From NCBI GenBank assembly GCA_961205875.1, contig OY540820.1, forward strand, positions 11,594,001 through 11,658,000: a DNA stretch of 64,000 nt, in the 5' to 3' direction. The DNA is from Sialis fuliginosa. Taxonomy: Eukaryota > Arthropoda > Insecta > Megaloptera > Sialidae. How positions within the stretch are numbered: the stretch's first letter is position 1; the number at the start of each line of letters is the position of its first letter. A model generated the notes under the pieces. The model did no database searches and had not been told where the DNA came from. It was given only the letters and a program-made list of their open reading frames with translations. Below are positions 23,812 to 36,294 of the stretch, in pieces. Both the position numbers and the translations under genes were made by a program.

Positions 23812-24419
23812 CATTAATGGCTTACTATTACATTTTGAAAATGGCACTAATTATTTCGAAATTAAAAATAAGTTTGAAAAACATTAAATGTAGGTAAATA
23901 CAAGTATTTTAACTTTATTATTGTTGATAATGAAATTAATTTTCAAGATCAAAACTTTATTGTTGATCAGTATGACTTCATAAGTTCCTATTATGTAAAC
24001 TGATTATTAATTTTGATTATTAAGAATACAAATCCTAACGCGGGCCAGGGTCTTTATGTGACCATCTATTGCTAAACTAAAAGTCATTGTTGAAATAATG
24101 TGCTTAGTAATTTTTTTTAGTTGGATAGACAAAACAAAAATCAATATTTTATAAAGTCGATTTTTTATCTTCTCTTTATTATTTTTTTTGTTCTGCATAA
24201 TTTCTACGAATTGGAGCCTTGTCACCCCATTTGTGGGGGCTAAAGAATTTCTACATTATTTCTAAACATTATTCTAATGCCTTGATGTATCAAAGTATTC
24301 AATTTTCGTTAGTTGATATAAGAATCAAATTGTATTAATAAGTAAAACATTTTTTTAAATTTAAAATAATAATACCGAATACATAACAATTATATCTAAT
24401 CCAATACGGTTCTAGTAAA

Positions 24420-24530
24420 TGACTAGAACTTTATGGATATTCCACCTCTACCCGACAGTTGCGTTGCAGTCATCTCACTTCAACCAGTCGTAGAGAACCA
24501 ACAAGCCCGTATAGTTACAATCGTGAGTCT
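24420..24530 (+). promoter_or_regulatory. Candidate initiator and noncoding first exon
   Basis: TTGCGTTGCAGTCATCTCAC resembles an arthropod initiator (A near 24468). The 54 bases downstream are GC-richer than flanks, non-repetitive in this window and end in a consensus donor TC|GTGAGT at 24523. On the same strand as the PCGF gene, 22.5 kb upstream. Inference only. Confidence 0.2.
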
Positions 24531-26352
24531 GTTATACATTCTGAAAAAACATTAAAAACTTTATTAAAATTTAAACTATAGACTAAATCAAATATTTAAA
24601 ATCATAAACAATGGTAAATACGTGAAGATTATTTTGAAATAAATTCACATTTAGATTGTTATAATGTGATTTTCAATACGTTATGTGTTTTGTGTACGAT
24701 ATATACTCGAAGTATATAGACGGTTGGACTATGTACTGTTTTATATAAATAGTTGGAACTGTTTTTGAGTACAGCGCGTATTTTTCTACCTAGTATGGTT
24801 TGTGTGTGCAGTGTCAGTTTTGTATGTGAATTGTGATAATGGAAAAAGTTATTGTTAGTGTTTTGTTTTTTTATTATAATCTGTGTGTGAGGTTTGTTTT
24901 TGACGTTTACGAAATGGGATTACTTTATGGTGGAATATTATCAATCATTCATTAATGCTGATACATAAATTTGGATTATTTAATTAATTATACAACATGG
25001 TATGTATTATATTTTAAATTTTATGTTCTTTAAATGCATGCGTGTATTTTGTATGCTTATTTTTAATTGTTTTTGTAAAAAGGTAAGTAGTAGTTCATAA
25101 AAAAAAATTATATTTTTCAAATCTTTTATTCAATAGTAACATAAATGTAAGTATCTTTCAGTTATTATTATTAATTATACTTGCAAATAATAACATATAT
25201 GCCGGCATATTTTACCTTCAAAGTAGGGTAAAAGTAATAGTTATTTTACGTTTCTACATAATACAAACACATGGACGGCTTCAGGTTTGTATTAAGGCAA
25301 GTTTTTTTTACAGCTAACAAAGAACCAACAAAATGTAGAAACAGAGGTAAGCGTTATTTTACCATGATTTTAATTTTAAAACGCGAAAGCAATAAAATAT
25401 ATTTTAACAAAACCAAATACATAGGGTATTGTTATTAAAAAGAAATAGCCTGTATATAATGCTTATATACTGATTTTCTCTCTTTCTCTAGTTGGTATAT
25501 AAAATATGCAGTATACGTACCTACCTATATAGCTGTAGGCAACTGTTTATGGAAGTATTTCCACCCTTATCTATTTTAAAAACATTGGGAACTTTCAACA
25601 CACTGTAAGATAGAATTATTTATTTTTCAATACAGTCATTTAAATTTAAATTTTCTATATTTTACGTAGATATGGAAATCTGAAATTGTTAAATATCAAA
25701 ATTAAACTATTTGATATTATTTGTAGTTGAACCTTTTAGAAACTAAAGTGACGAGCATGAAAAAGTAAATACGAGTTTAAAAAAAATGGTTACTTAGTCG
25801 GCTTGGCTTCCGTACAGGTTAATTAAAATGTTTATTTTATTGTGGAAAATGCGACTGCTTAAATATGTTATATAGGACACATTCAATATATGCGATGGAG
25901 AAATAAACATTATGGATTTTCGGGTGGGGGAGAAGCAACTCTTACCATCCCTTTGTAAAAAGTGAACTCTAATTGAATCGCAAGGGAGGGGTAAATGATA
26001 ATTGTAAAAAATAGCCACCGCTGGAGATGACGTGTGTATATGTGTTATTATTTTTTTATTAAACGATTTTTATTACATTAATGTTCAGATATTGACATTT
26101 GGTACCGATTACTAATGTTTAATTGAACTTTTATGATAATGATTTGATCGTTTTTATTTCGACGTTATATTTTAGGATTGAATGAAGTTTAATATTAAAA
26201 GAAATTAACCTTTTTAAAAGTCAATACCCATTGCAACAAAAATAGTTGCTGTAGTTTGTGACAAATGTAATTATAAATTTGGATAAGATTTGTATGATTG
26301 GTATATATATCAAATAGAACATAGGTACTAAAAATGTTGTAAGTAAATAAAG
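24531..26352. other. AT-rich stretch, no repeat family recognised
   Basis: A TATA-like TTTTATATAAATAG occurs at 24740. A 38-codon open frame begins at ATG 24839 but has no family feature. Nothing else supported. Confidence 0.4.
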
Positions 26353-26369
26353 GTACAGATATGTTTATA

Positions 26370-27000
26370 TTTTTTGGTCGTTATCTCGATCGCCGTCGTC
26401 GTCACACATCGGAGATTTTTGGCGTGCTTCATTAGGTCAGGTTTTTGTTATAACCTAACCTAAAAGTATCAGAAATTACGATTTTGGTAATATTTAAGAA
26501 TTTATTACTAAGAAGGTAAATTTTTTCTAAAGTTTTCGTTCATGGTAAGAAGTAGTACTATCTTTCCTCTTTAAAATAAATTTTTACTTTCTACTGTACG
26601 ATTTTTTTTCGTCGAAATAAACTAGTTTGAAGTTATTGTTATATTTAATGTATAGTAAAGTCCATTTTGTCACTCTATTAAGAAAAATATCAAATATAAA
26701 AACTAGTATATTTCGGTGAAAAAAAATCGTACAGTAAACAATAAAAATTCGTTTTAAAGAGAAAATATAGTACTATTTCTTACCGCGAACAAAATCTTTA
26801 GAAGAAAAGTCTCTACATGGTAATAAATTCATAAACATTGTCAAAATCGTTATTTTTACACTTTTAGGTTAGATTATATTAAAACCTGATGTGATAGGGC
26901 AATTTGGGTGACGGATTCGGTTTCAGCACGCAAAAAAACTCCGAAATCACTTATTGAAGCAGAGACTCCAGTACAAAAGTATTTTTTTATCGGCCTGTGT
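26370..27000. mobile_element. CAGGCCGAC/TAACCTAACC family, copy b
   Basis: Contains TATAACCTAACCTAAAAGTA, AGTTTTCGTTCATGGTAAGA, TTCTACTGTACGATTTTTTT with inverted AAAAAAATCGTACAGTAAAC, and ends ATCGGCCTGTGTAATTA. The left terminus is altered (CGCCGTCGTCGTCACAC). Confidence 0.8.
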
Positions 27001-27382
27001 AATTAATGAGGATAATAACTAATGTGTAGATAAAATATTATTTTTCGTCAAGAGCATTGAAGATGTCCACTTGTAATATTTGGTGAAACGGGGAGGTTAC
27101 GATTAAAATACCAAGGCTTCTTTTTTTCACCTAGAAGTCAAGAATCATTCCAATATCACCGTGGAATCCTGATAAATTTTTAAGATACTTATGCATTTTT
27201 GAAGCCAAGGAGCGAGAATATAATATATCGGTCGTGCAATACAAATAGTGAAAAACGTTATTCACGCTTTCTCAGTTCACAGACGTACACTTTACTTGTC
27301 ACTTTTTGCACTCTTCGGGCGTGATTCATGCTACATTCATGCTCTATGTATTGTCGCCTTAAAAAAAGGTTAAAAATACATG

Positions 27383-28060
27383 TACATAATTACGGCCTAT
27401 TTTATTAAAAATTAATAAATAAGATAACTTGAAGAAATTTCATTATCGTTACTTCGAATTTCGAAAAATAACCAAACATAGAACCAATTCCAGGGGTTAA
27501 TACTGGTCAGTAAAATCAGTTAAAGTCAGTTTTTTGGAAAAATGGTCAGTTTTGTCAGTTTTTTGGGTTTGGCACTCAAAGTTTTCACACCGGAGCCCTA
27601 TTTATCGTGAAAAACTCACTATTTGACTTCATAACGATACAATAACCGTGAAAACATTATTCAAATTATAAATAATGTTCTATTTTGTTTACTTATTTGT
27701 ATTGTTTATTACCAACTTTTAGAAGATATTTTATGACATAATTGTAACGTATGTATAGCACTGGCTATGCCAAGTTCAGTGAGAAAAATTAACTGTAATG
27801 TTTGTTACTTTTGTTATGAACATAATAAAAAGGTGGTAAGGGTTGTCTATGGAGATGGTGGAGGCCAAGAATTATAAAAGTATATTTTTAATACATAACA
27901 TCTACATTTTTAACTCGGTTCAGATAGTCAGTAAAAGTCAATATTTTTAGATTTCTGTGCCATTAAAATCAGTATTTTTGAACACTGAACTTGTTTCGAC
28001 CCCTCCAATTCAAAGTTATCTTATTTATTAATTTTTAATAAAATAGGCCGTAATTATGTA
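27383..28060. mobile_element. Element with perfect 48-bp terminal inverted repeats
   Basis: 27383-27430 (TACATAATTACGGCCTATTT ...) is the exact reverse complement of 28013-28060. The interior holds repeated GTCAGTTTTxx units (TTAAAGTCAGTTTTTTGG, GGTCAGTTTTGTCAGTTTTT). No coding capacity seen. Perfect ends suggest relatively recent movement or conversion. Confidence 0.88.
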
Positions 28061-28189
28061 CTAAGCCGGAATTATGTACATTTACCTTATCTATGAATTA
28101 ACGATCACCGTGGAAGCTTCAAACCGTGCGTATGCATTAACAAAAAAAAAACATCAAAATGATGTCAAAATTTAAAAGTTTAAATACAA

Positions 28190-28460
28190 GACGTTCGACT
28201 GTAACGCCACATATACAGTTTACCGGTAAACGATTATTTGCCGGCTTTTTCGTCGCTCACATGTGACACCGGTATCGAACCGAACCGGCGAGAGAAGTGT
28301 CAGACACACACTTGCACACGCATACAGTCAAAACTACGCGCATGCGCTGTCGGTTGCTAGAATCGCGCGTGTCACCGCTTCAAAGTGCGTGTCTCTTATA
28401 TGTCGGTGAACATGTGATATTGTGTGTATGTGTGTGTGTGTGGACTGAGATTTTATGCAA
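28190..28460. promoter_or_regulatory. CG-rich island with an NRF1-type palindrome
   Basis: GCGCATGCGC at 28338-28347 matches the NRF1/Ewg consensus exactly. Surrounding CCGAACCGGCG, GAATCGCGCG and a GTGTGT run at 28420-28441 make this the most promoter-like stretch upstream of the PCGF exons. No transcript evidence. Confidence 0.3.
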
Positions 28461-28667
28461 GATTAATGTTTGAGATATATTCCGTACCTACGTGAAATTT
28501 GTTTGAAATACAGACACAGGGTATTGTGGAGAAAACGAGAATATAGGGGATTCGTTATTGTTTGTTGTTGATATATAGTTCAGTGGTACCTAGACTTTCT
28601 CTTGGATATAATGAAAAAACTGTTTCACTTTTTATTTATTAAAACTTGTGCATAAAACTAAGCTTCT

Positions 28668-29114
28668 GGATATGACCCTAGTAATGGCTAGCTTTTAATT
28701 AAATGTACTGAATTAGAAATATGTGTTGATATTTGTCTACTACCATTTCTGAATATTAATCTACATACATTTAATTGTCTTACAGCGTGATTTGATGACA
28801 ATCGGCAAATGGGTGTCTAAATGTTGGACATTTAAACTAATTATTAGTATAATTTATTTATTAATTATTATATTATCATAGCAACTGCTTTACATTGTTT
28901 TAAATTTGACGATTCTTTCTTTTATATCTTTTGTGTCGTAGTACTCATCATTTTGTAACTATTAGCAAGTGTCCATTACTGCGTACTCATTACTGATTTT
29001 ACTTTATCCATTACTGGGAGTTCATGAGAATTACAAAAAAAATAAGCCCATTAATAAAAAAAATCGAAAACTTGCTCTTATAGCGGTCATGTCATAACTG
29101 GTGTCTTTCTCTTA
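28668..29114 (+). mobile_element. TAAGGTA-family MITE, copy b (internally deleted, left end lost)
   Basis: Starts at GGATATGACCCTAGTAATGG and follows the family through TTAATTAAATGTACTGAATT, CTTACAGCGTGATTTGATGA, TTTAAACTAATTATTAGTAT to CATAACTGGTGTCTTTCTCT. About 110 bases near 29010 are missing relative to other copies. Confidence 0.85.
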
Positions 29115-29528
29115 CTTCTATTAAAATTACAGTAGACGTTCCTTACTGCGAATCTCCACTTCTCAAAGCCCCTATGTATTTGTTCAGCTGTCATTTAATA
29201 TAGTACTAATTGCGTCGGCGCGGTTCATATTATAGAATATCTATACTTATGTAGATGAAAAATATAAAAAAAACTTTTCCTCTGGCGTTTCTGTCAAACT
29301 GACAATGAGTGAGAGACATTGCTAATGCATACGATAATTTAGGTATCTCATGATGTTCCTTTTCTAACAATACGATGGCTTTAGGGCTTAAAGTATTGGA
29401 AATGAAGAAATCAGTTTGAAATGCAATTCATTCAATATAGGCTATACCCTACTAATTTAAATCAGATTTGTTTTGGTTATAATACACTTCACAATAGGTT
29501 ATCGAGGAAAATCGATGTTATTATTGTA

Positions 29529-30058
29529 TAGGGTCAACTGGGGTAAAAGTGAAACAAAATACAAATCTTTCATGTTTTTTGACAGTTAATGATACAAATT
29601 CATACTTTCATTTTTTCTACTAGATGCGCTTATGAATATAACCATTTTAAATACTTACGTCATTTGAACTGTACGATAAAACATGGGCTTTAAAATGAAA
29701 AAAGTGTGTTTTATTTTTAACCTCTAATGGAAAATATTTCTCAAAAAATTAAAAGAAAAACTACAAAGGAAACTTTGATTTATCTTCTTTATGGCATATC
29801 AATGTGAAATTGTAACTTTAATTAATATCTGAGTTATACAGTTATGTGCAAAGAATTAAAATTTAATTCACACGTTTTGACATCGACTAACAGGGAAATC
29901 TTATTAGGCGATTCATATTTTCAGGTCGCTTTAACAAACCTTTAATGATGATGTTAGTTTTTATAATTCTCCTATAAACAAATCAGTTTTTTAGTTGCAA
30001 GCTTGTTTCACTTTTACCCCATTTTTTTGGTGTTTCATATTTACCCCGCTCGACCCTA
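29529..30058. mobile_element. Element with TAGGGTC ends and GGGGTAAA...GAAAC arms
   Basis: TAGGGTCAACTGGGGTAAAA then GTGAAACAAAA at the left; TTGTTTCACTTTTACCCCAT and TTTACCCCGCTCGACCCTA at the right. The inverted ends carry the GGGGTAAA-GTGAAAC pattern found in many insect repeats. No transposase. Confidence 0.75.
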
Positions 30059-30104
30059 GATATTAAATGCTTGAACATTTCGTTTTTGAAGAAGTGGTGG
30101 AATC

Positions 30105-30355
30105 CATAGAGATAAAATTTTACTGGAGTGATAACTCAATGTTAAAAATGTGTCCTGCGAAATAGCATGAGGCTTCAACGTATATTGTACGTCTTTGTCT
30201 AGCAAGCTCTGATTGGATTACGGCGAAAACTGACATATCATAACTCTCTGTACTAAAAACATTGGATTCGCACGATATGGTGGTAACTATGGAAACAACT
30301 GAAATATGTTTAGGTTAGAGAGTACTAGAAACAATACGGTACGGTTGCAGAATCT
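30105..30355. repeat. Dispersed repeat, copy 2 (pair with 9294-9500)
   Basis: CCATAGAGATAAAATTTTAC then ATTGGATTCGCACGATATGG and TGGTAACTATGGAAACAACT, matching 9294-9500 with part inverted. Confidence 0.55.
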
Positions 30356-30627
30356 ATTTCTATCAGCCCGCGCCCGCTCTTTAGAGTTGTAATATACATA
30401 TATTCTATCTCTACTGTCGAACTATAAGATAACTATATATTATTATAATCAAATTATAACGTGAAATCATCTAATTCTGCCAAGGCAATAACTACCAATG
30501 CATTTGATATTTATAATTACAGTTAAAAATAAGTTATCAAATAAATTATAATATTGATTTTATTCCAGACGACAGTAATTTTAGGGCTTCACGCCAAGAT
30601 GAGACTTTTCTAGGTCTCATTTTGTCC

Positions 30628-31168
30628 CAGCGGCGTAATTTACAAGCAAGAGTTAGGGGAAAGTATGGTATATTGGACCAATCGGTAAATTGGACCACCC
30701 TTATATCTCGAAAAGTAGTTTTTTGATTTCTTAAATGACAACATCGTGCGATAGGCGCCTAACTTCATTGTTTATCGGCTATATTGTTTTCCTTGACAAG
30801 TTGATTGTTATTGATTTGTTTCCGCAAATGTAAATAAGTGATTATTATTGATGTAATTTTGAGTGATTCGTGCTAAGGGTGTAGTTAGTACAAAAGTAAG
30901 CATACAGCGTTTTTAATTTATAGTTTGCAGCAGCAATTTATCAACAATTAACTGTCATGGATTGATTGGCGACATTGATAGGTTATGTTTTTGTTAGATT
31001 TTTTTTTCTCACTTCTCACACTGTTGGTTAAAATGGACCGCACGTATAGTTGCCATAACTGGAATCATGAAACTTGTATCCGACTTTCTTCTATATAATA
31101 TATCGTTACAGATATGTATTGTGTATTATATGGTGTAACCATTTGGCTCTCTGTTGGTTACGCCACTG
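30628..31168. mobile_element. Non-autonomous hAT element with 8-bp target duplication
   Basis: Begins CAGCGGCGTAATTTAC and ends GGTTACGCCACTG, flanked by ttttgtcc at 30620-30627 and 31169-31176. Interior contains TATTGGACC and AAATTGGACC words. No transposase frame. Confidence 0.85.
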
Positions 31169-31176
31169 TTTTGTCC

Positions 31177-32136
31177 ACAAAATCGGTTTAAATTTTAACG
31201 AGATAAAAACCAAATGAGACTCTAAAATGTTAACGGGACATCTTAATTAAATTTAGTTCTCTGATGACTTTATAAAATACAATATAAATAATATTTAGCA
31301 AAAGAATGATTAATGACGAGTATTATATAGAACTTTCTCGGGATTTTGGAAGAGTTGTAATAAATGTATGTACTAGATTTTAAATTTTATTATGTACATT
31401 TGTCACCACTGCTTTTAGATATCTGATTTCTACTTGGCATGATCAAGGACTCATATAAACCATACCATTGATTATAATTGTCAGCTGGCTGTCATTTATA
31501 TTTAATACACAGAATAGTTATTGCTCGAGATGTAAATTAAATATTTTAATATTTCGCACGAAAATAATCGCTTATTGTTAATAAACCCACGTCTGTAAAA
31601 GACCCGTTTTAGCAGTATAGAGTAAAAGAAAGGATCCTGCTAAAAAGAAATTAATTTTAACTTTTGGTTGATTTTTTTTGTATAAATGATAGTTCCAAGT
31701 ATGTGGATCAAAAGTATAATTTCTCCTCCATTTTATGTTTATTTTAAATTAATAAATGTTCAAAAAATTCTAAAAATATATTTTTTTATATTATTATAAA
31801 AACTTTTCGTCATTTCTAAAATTTTCTAAAAATTGATCCTTTAGTTTAAGAGATAAACATATAAAAATAAACATAAATATATAATGTTTGGGTGTTCTTT
31901 CATGCAGGAATTATAGATTTTCATTACAAAATTTGATCGGTATATTTTGAACTATCATTTCTCCAAGTTACAAAAAAATTCAACCAAAAGGCAAAATTAA
32001 TTGCTTTGTGAGGGGTTATTTCTTTTGCTCTGCTGCTAAAATGGTTCGTTTTCGGGTATGCGATTGTTTTAATGTCCTCGGAAACTTTTTTTTTGTCGGT
32101 ATGTTTACGGAACACTCTGTATATAATAATATAAAT
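31177..32136. other. Gene-free stretch with element ends
   Basis: ACGGAACACTCTGTATATAA (near 32107) and AAATACAGGATGGCCCAACG (near 32135) are adjoining element-end motifs of the ACAGGATG/ACAGAGTG style seen in 14489-15007. No supported gene. Confidence 0.4.
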
Positions 32137-32499
32137 ACAGGATGGCCCAACGAAAACGAAACGGCTGCGGTTTTGGTCAGTTAAAATAAGATTTTGAGAA
32201 AATGCATGAACACGTCGATTCTGCTTTCAAGGGGGACATCTTTTGCAATAAAATTTTTGCAAGAATCTTTTCAACCCTCTGCGCTATGAGCACAACCCTT
32301 AAAATTTTAATCATTTTTTTACAATTATTTTATAAATCAATAACATTTTTTAATACAGGTAACCGCAATAACCCTATCTATACGTATAACAAAAACCTGT
32401 AATATTACCTACCTATATATTTATGTACCTATATATACTTACAATTAGCATTATTTATTATAGAAAGTAGAGACTTACCGAACACCAGAATATATATAC

Positions 32500-32720
32500 A
32501 TAGAATGAACAGTACCACCTAATCATTCTGGTACACACTCACGCTAAACTTATCGTGCTGTTGTCAACAGGGCCTATTCATCAAACGGTGACGTCATCGA
32601 CTACATACACACACACAGACATGCACTGTGTAACTGCGGTAGCCCGAGCTACTGGATTTTAACACCAATTATATCAATCGAGGAATCCTGTTTGTGTTTG
32701 TGTTTTGTTATTTATTTTGT
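32500..32720. promoter_or_regulatory. Less repetitive island with CRE palindrome
   Basis: TGACGTCA at 32589-32596 within AACGGTGACGTCATCGAC, followed by CACACACACA and GCGGTAGCCCGAGC. No second copy seen in this window. Candidate regulatory DNA. Confidence 0.25.
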
Positions 32721-33109
32721 AAAACATGAACGATTGTTTTTATTTATAGTAAGTAGGTATAAAGTTAATTACCTTTTGATGGAATATGGTTTTATAAATA
32801 TGATATTTTAATTGGGGTGTTGAATTAGGAATGTATGGCAGGTATCTAATTTCCCCTAGAAATTTGTAGGAGTTATTCCTTAATAAATCTAAAGTACCAC
32901 ATAGTTTGAAAGTTATTTTTTTTTTTAAATTGGCATGGGCTCTTATGGCAGAATGGTGTATTGATGGATAAATTTCAGTGAAACACATAGTTAAATCCTC
33001 GAGAAAAATCTGCAATTTTCACAACATGTCACTTACCTATTTAGCAACAAGCTTCATAAAAATTTTATACATATTCAGTAACCTAATTGCTAGAAAAAAA
33101 GTTTTTTTT

Positions 33110-33240
33110 ACGTGGACTTATGACCTGCAAAATATTAATCTTTATCAAAAAAATTATTTCATTTTCATAAGTACTTAATGTAGATATAATTTGCCTTACA
33201 ACATCCAATGGTCTTATAGTTCAGCAAATAACTTGAAATA
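33110..33240 (+). repeat. Fragment of the 36295-37427 Helitron family
   Basis: TATGACCTGCAAAATATTAA, AAGTACTTAATGTAGATATA, ATTTGCCTTACAACATCCAA and AAATAACTTGAAATA match the Helitron interior at 37092-37217 in order. Confidence 0.7.
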
Positions 33241-34019
33241 ATAATAATATCTTACACGTAACTTAACGATCTTCGATATTTATTTTTAGTGTTTGTGTTA
33301 CAATTTTGGATATATTTTACGTTTATTATGTAGTCAGATTTGGTCAGATCTGACGAAATCCACCCGAAATTAACCTCCCAAAAATATTAATTTAAAATTA
33401 TGAAAATCTTTTGCGCAAAATTAATTAAGTTATTCTTATTTACATTTAGGGTGAAAGATACAATTTTGAATTATTATTTTCTAGTAAAATTAGTGTACAC
33501 ACACACATCATGAGATTTTTATTTTGTTTTATATGTACAAGTTTAATTACGGTTGTTACAAAAACATATTTTATGTGTTTATTATTTTCCATCTAAAACC
33601 AAAAATCAGAAATTTATCCGCAGCGATAAGGTTTATATTTCATCATTTCATTGACATAGCAACCAGTGTAGAGACGAAGAGGCACTACGCGTGGGGTTAG
33701 TTGGGGTGAACCCCCCCCCCCTGCCCTTCCATCTCTGTTTATCCGCCCCTGAATACGACCCCACAACCGTCATGTTGTCTTCTTTACTTATCCCATACCA
33801 CATAGAAGATATCTCACACTTCGTTAGTGCGGATTGCGAAAGGAAAATTATGTGAAAATCTTATAAAGGTGGATTTTGTTTTATATTTATATTACGTGCT
33901 GTTTATTTTTAAAATGGTACAAGTAGGTTAGACATTTTTTCTTGTCATTTTAAAAAGATGTGGTATCATTTTTGTACTTAAATATTTAAGTTTTTAGTTG
34001 ACGATTTTTTTATTGTTTT
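33241..34019. other. Gene-free stretch
   Basis: 33690-33750 holds a C-run with GTTGGGGTGAACCCCC, likely a decayed MITE end. Nothing coding. Confidence 0.4.
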
Positions 34020-34443
34020 TAAATTTACTAATTTACGTTGAGATGATTTCCAATTTTGTCTTTTTGACAACGTTTTGGTTGTAAACTTGCTTCTGTGAAG
34101 TCAATTGTTAAAAAACGCGGTACCCATCGCGCTCAAAGCTTTTTCATATGTAAACATTTATGAAGGATATGACTAGCACGTTCCTTTGAAATGTTTATGG
34201 TGTTAGCTAGCTCACCCACTTTCACTTTGGGGTCATTAACCACAATTTCACGAATTTTTCTAATGTTTTCTGGAGTAATTGCCTCATTTGACCTACCTGA
34301 ACGTGGTGCATCATTTGTGCTCGTACGGAATTAGCTAGGGCAGATATACCGTAACACTTATTAAGCCATTCCTTTGTTTGGACGTTATTTTTCCCAATCA
34401 AAAAACAATGTTTAATCAAAAAAGCAAATTCACTTTTTTCCAT
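34020..34443 (-). pseudogene. mariner transposase relic, N-terminal half
   Basis: Reads MEKSEFAFLIKHCFLIGKNN then VQTKEWLNKCYG, the mariner HTH start. A frameshift with a short deletion (near 34322) follows; the second frame gives TNDAPRSGRSNEAITPENIR and VNDPKVKVGELANTINISKE, then KL-stop-ARWVPRFLTID, where TGA replaces the usual Cys codon of the KLCAKWVPR motif. Catalytic DD34D part is absent. Related to insect mariners of the cut-and-paste IS630-Tc1-mariner superfamily; non-functional. Upstream on the same strand, GGTCTGACATACAGATGGCG (34581-34600) is the typical sequence near a mariner terminal repeat. Confidence 0.85.
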
Positions 34444-34615
34444 GATTAAAAAAATAACAAAAGTAGCGTCACGTCGGTGGCTGTAACTTGAACAAGAGTA
34501 CATGAAATGCCATGAAATTTTGACAGTATTCTAGTTAAGGTTGGTACTCTATGGAAAGTATAAGGATTTTTTGTTTATATCGCCATCTGTATGTCAGACC
34601 AAAGACTTTTAAACT
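34444..34615 (-). mobile_element. mariner 5' leader and probable terminal repeat
   Basis: Continuous with the transposase relic; contains TGTCAAAATTTCATGGCATT and GGTCTGACATACAGATGGCG, both characteristic of mariner 5' ends. The exact end is not resolved. Confidence 0.55.
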
Positions 34616-35249
34616 CGTGTGGTATATATCTAATATCTACATTGTAGCCTGTCTACTGTAAGGTGTTATGATACGTTGGTTAATATTTCATTTCGTCAAG
34701 AAGATATAAATGACTAAAGAATACAATGAAACTTCTGTAAATGAGCTATAGTTACTAAAAAACAGTATTTAATGGAAGTAGTATTTTTGCGGAAAAACTA
34801 TATTATAAATGGTTCTATTATAAACTATAAACTAGTCGTTTAAGAAACATATTACGTTTAAGATGTTTCTCTGTAAATGTTTTAAATATTCATCGCAATA
34901 TTATTTTTAAACATCGACAGAATAATTCGATTTAACCTCAATAAAGTGTTGGAAACGTAGAAAATCAATATCAAATTGAAAATGTCATTTCAATTAACAA
35001 AAGTATCTCTGATTTAAAAAAAAGGTTTTGAAATATTCAGACGAGTTCAAGCTTTTATTTGATTTCGTAAAATCAAAGCTTTGTCGGAGAAAATTTTTAA
35101 TTTATCCCTATAAATGAATCCTAACCGTAAAACGAAATTACTATAATGTTTAGTTTTAAATTGGATGATCTTCAATATATCTTTACTTATTCAATAGAAA
35201 ATATACCAATAAATACATAAATATTATTTAAATATAGTAGTTTTTTTAT

Positions 35250-35680
35250 ATAATTTTTTTTTATTTGAGCTTAAATTTTGGGCTTAGGTTGAATATTTTC
35301 AAAAAAGGGGGGAATACGAAAAAGCAACCTACATAGCATTGTAGTATTGGTCGAACATAGTCGAAATCCAATTTTTTGGAATTTTTTGCTTACCCGTTTT
35401 TTTTAATTTAAGCTTGAATTTTGGGTTATTCCAACTTGAAAAAATTCAACCTAAACTCAAAATTCAAACTCGAATAAAAAAAAAAAATTCCAAAAAGGAT
35501 TTCGACTATGCTCGACCAATACTACAATGCTACATAGGTAGACTTTTGGTATCTCCCACTTTTTTTTTGAAAAATTCAACCTAAGTCGAAAATTCAAGCT
35601 CAAATTAAAAAAAACTGGTAAACAGAAAATTTCAAAAATTTGGATTTCGACTCTGCTCAACCAATACTACAATGTTAATT
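35250..35680. repeat. Foldback with three related units
   Basis: The unit TTGTAGTATTGGTCGA...AGTCGAAATCC occurs once forward (35340-35370) and twice inverted (GATTTCGACTATGCTCGACC near 35502; GATTTCGACTCTGCTCAACC near 35643), with GAATTTTGGGTTATTCCAAC / AAATTCAACCTAA arms between. The minus-strand open frame there is repeat-derived. Confidence 0.75.
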
Positions 35681-36294
35681 AAATATTATTTTCAGATACA
35701 TCTATATTTCTATATACTAATAAGCAGTATGTAATTAAAACAATTTCTTCGAATAAAAGGTTCAAAATAGAGATAACGTTATAAATAATAGATAAACCCC
35801 TCTAGTAAAGCATATGATGTTGACATATCGCAGTGAGTTCATTTCTTGCTAAGCTCGCGTTATTTCCCTAGCCACCCTCGTCTGATTGCAGTCTCCGAAT
35901 CATGTCAATGTGTCAAATCTCACGTGTTCTGAACTCATATTTGTAGACTAGAGATAAGTAATGATGGTTAATCGTTGAGGTTTGGTAATATACAAGTTAA
36001 AAGATGCGTTTTAAATTCGCATAATTCTCTTTTATTATTCACAATATCGATTTATTTTTGCAGAATTTTCTTCTCTAATTTTAACGTTGTAAGATTTTTT
36101 TTGTATTATTATAAAAAACAAATATGATTATAAAAACGGTTCGTTATACCGAAAAAATGGTTAGAATATATATTTTAGAAAATTATTTTTTTCATTTTAC
36201 GCACTGTTTTAAAAATAATTTCATTAATTAATTGACAAGAATATAAAGATCCGTTTCCAGTTTAGCGATTGTTTGATAAATAATTCTACATTTA

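Noticed and set aside
24839..24955. 38-codon open frame after a TATA-like and initiator-like stretch
   Set aside because: No family feature, biased to hydrophobic codons expected from T-rich DNA, no donor supporting a PCGF first exon.
35250..35680. CRISPR-like repeated units
   Set aside because: Units are inverted and embedded in a foldback with no regular spacers; the host is a eukaryote.
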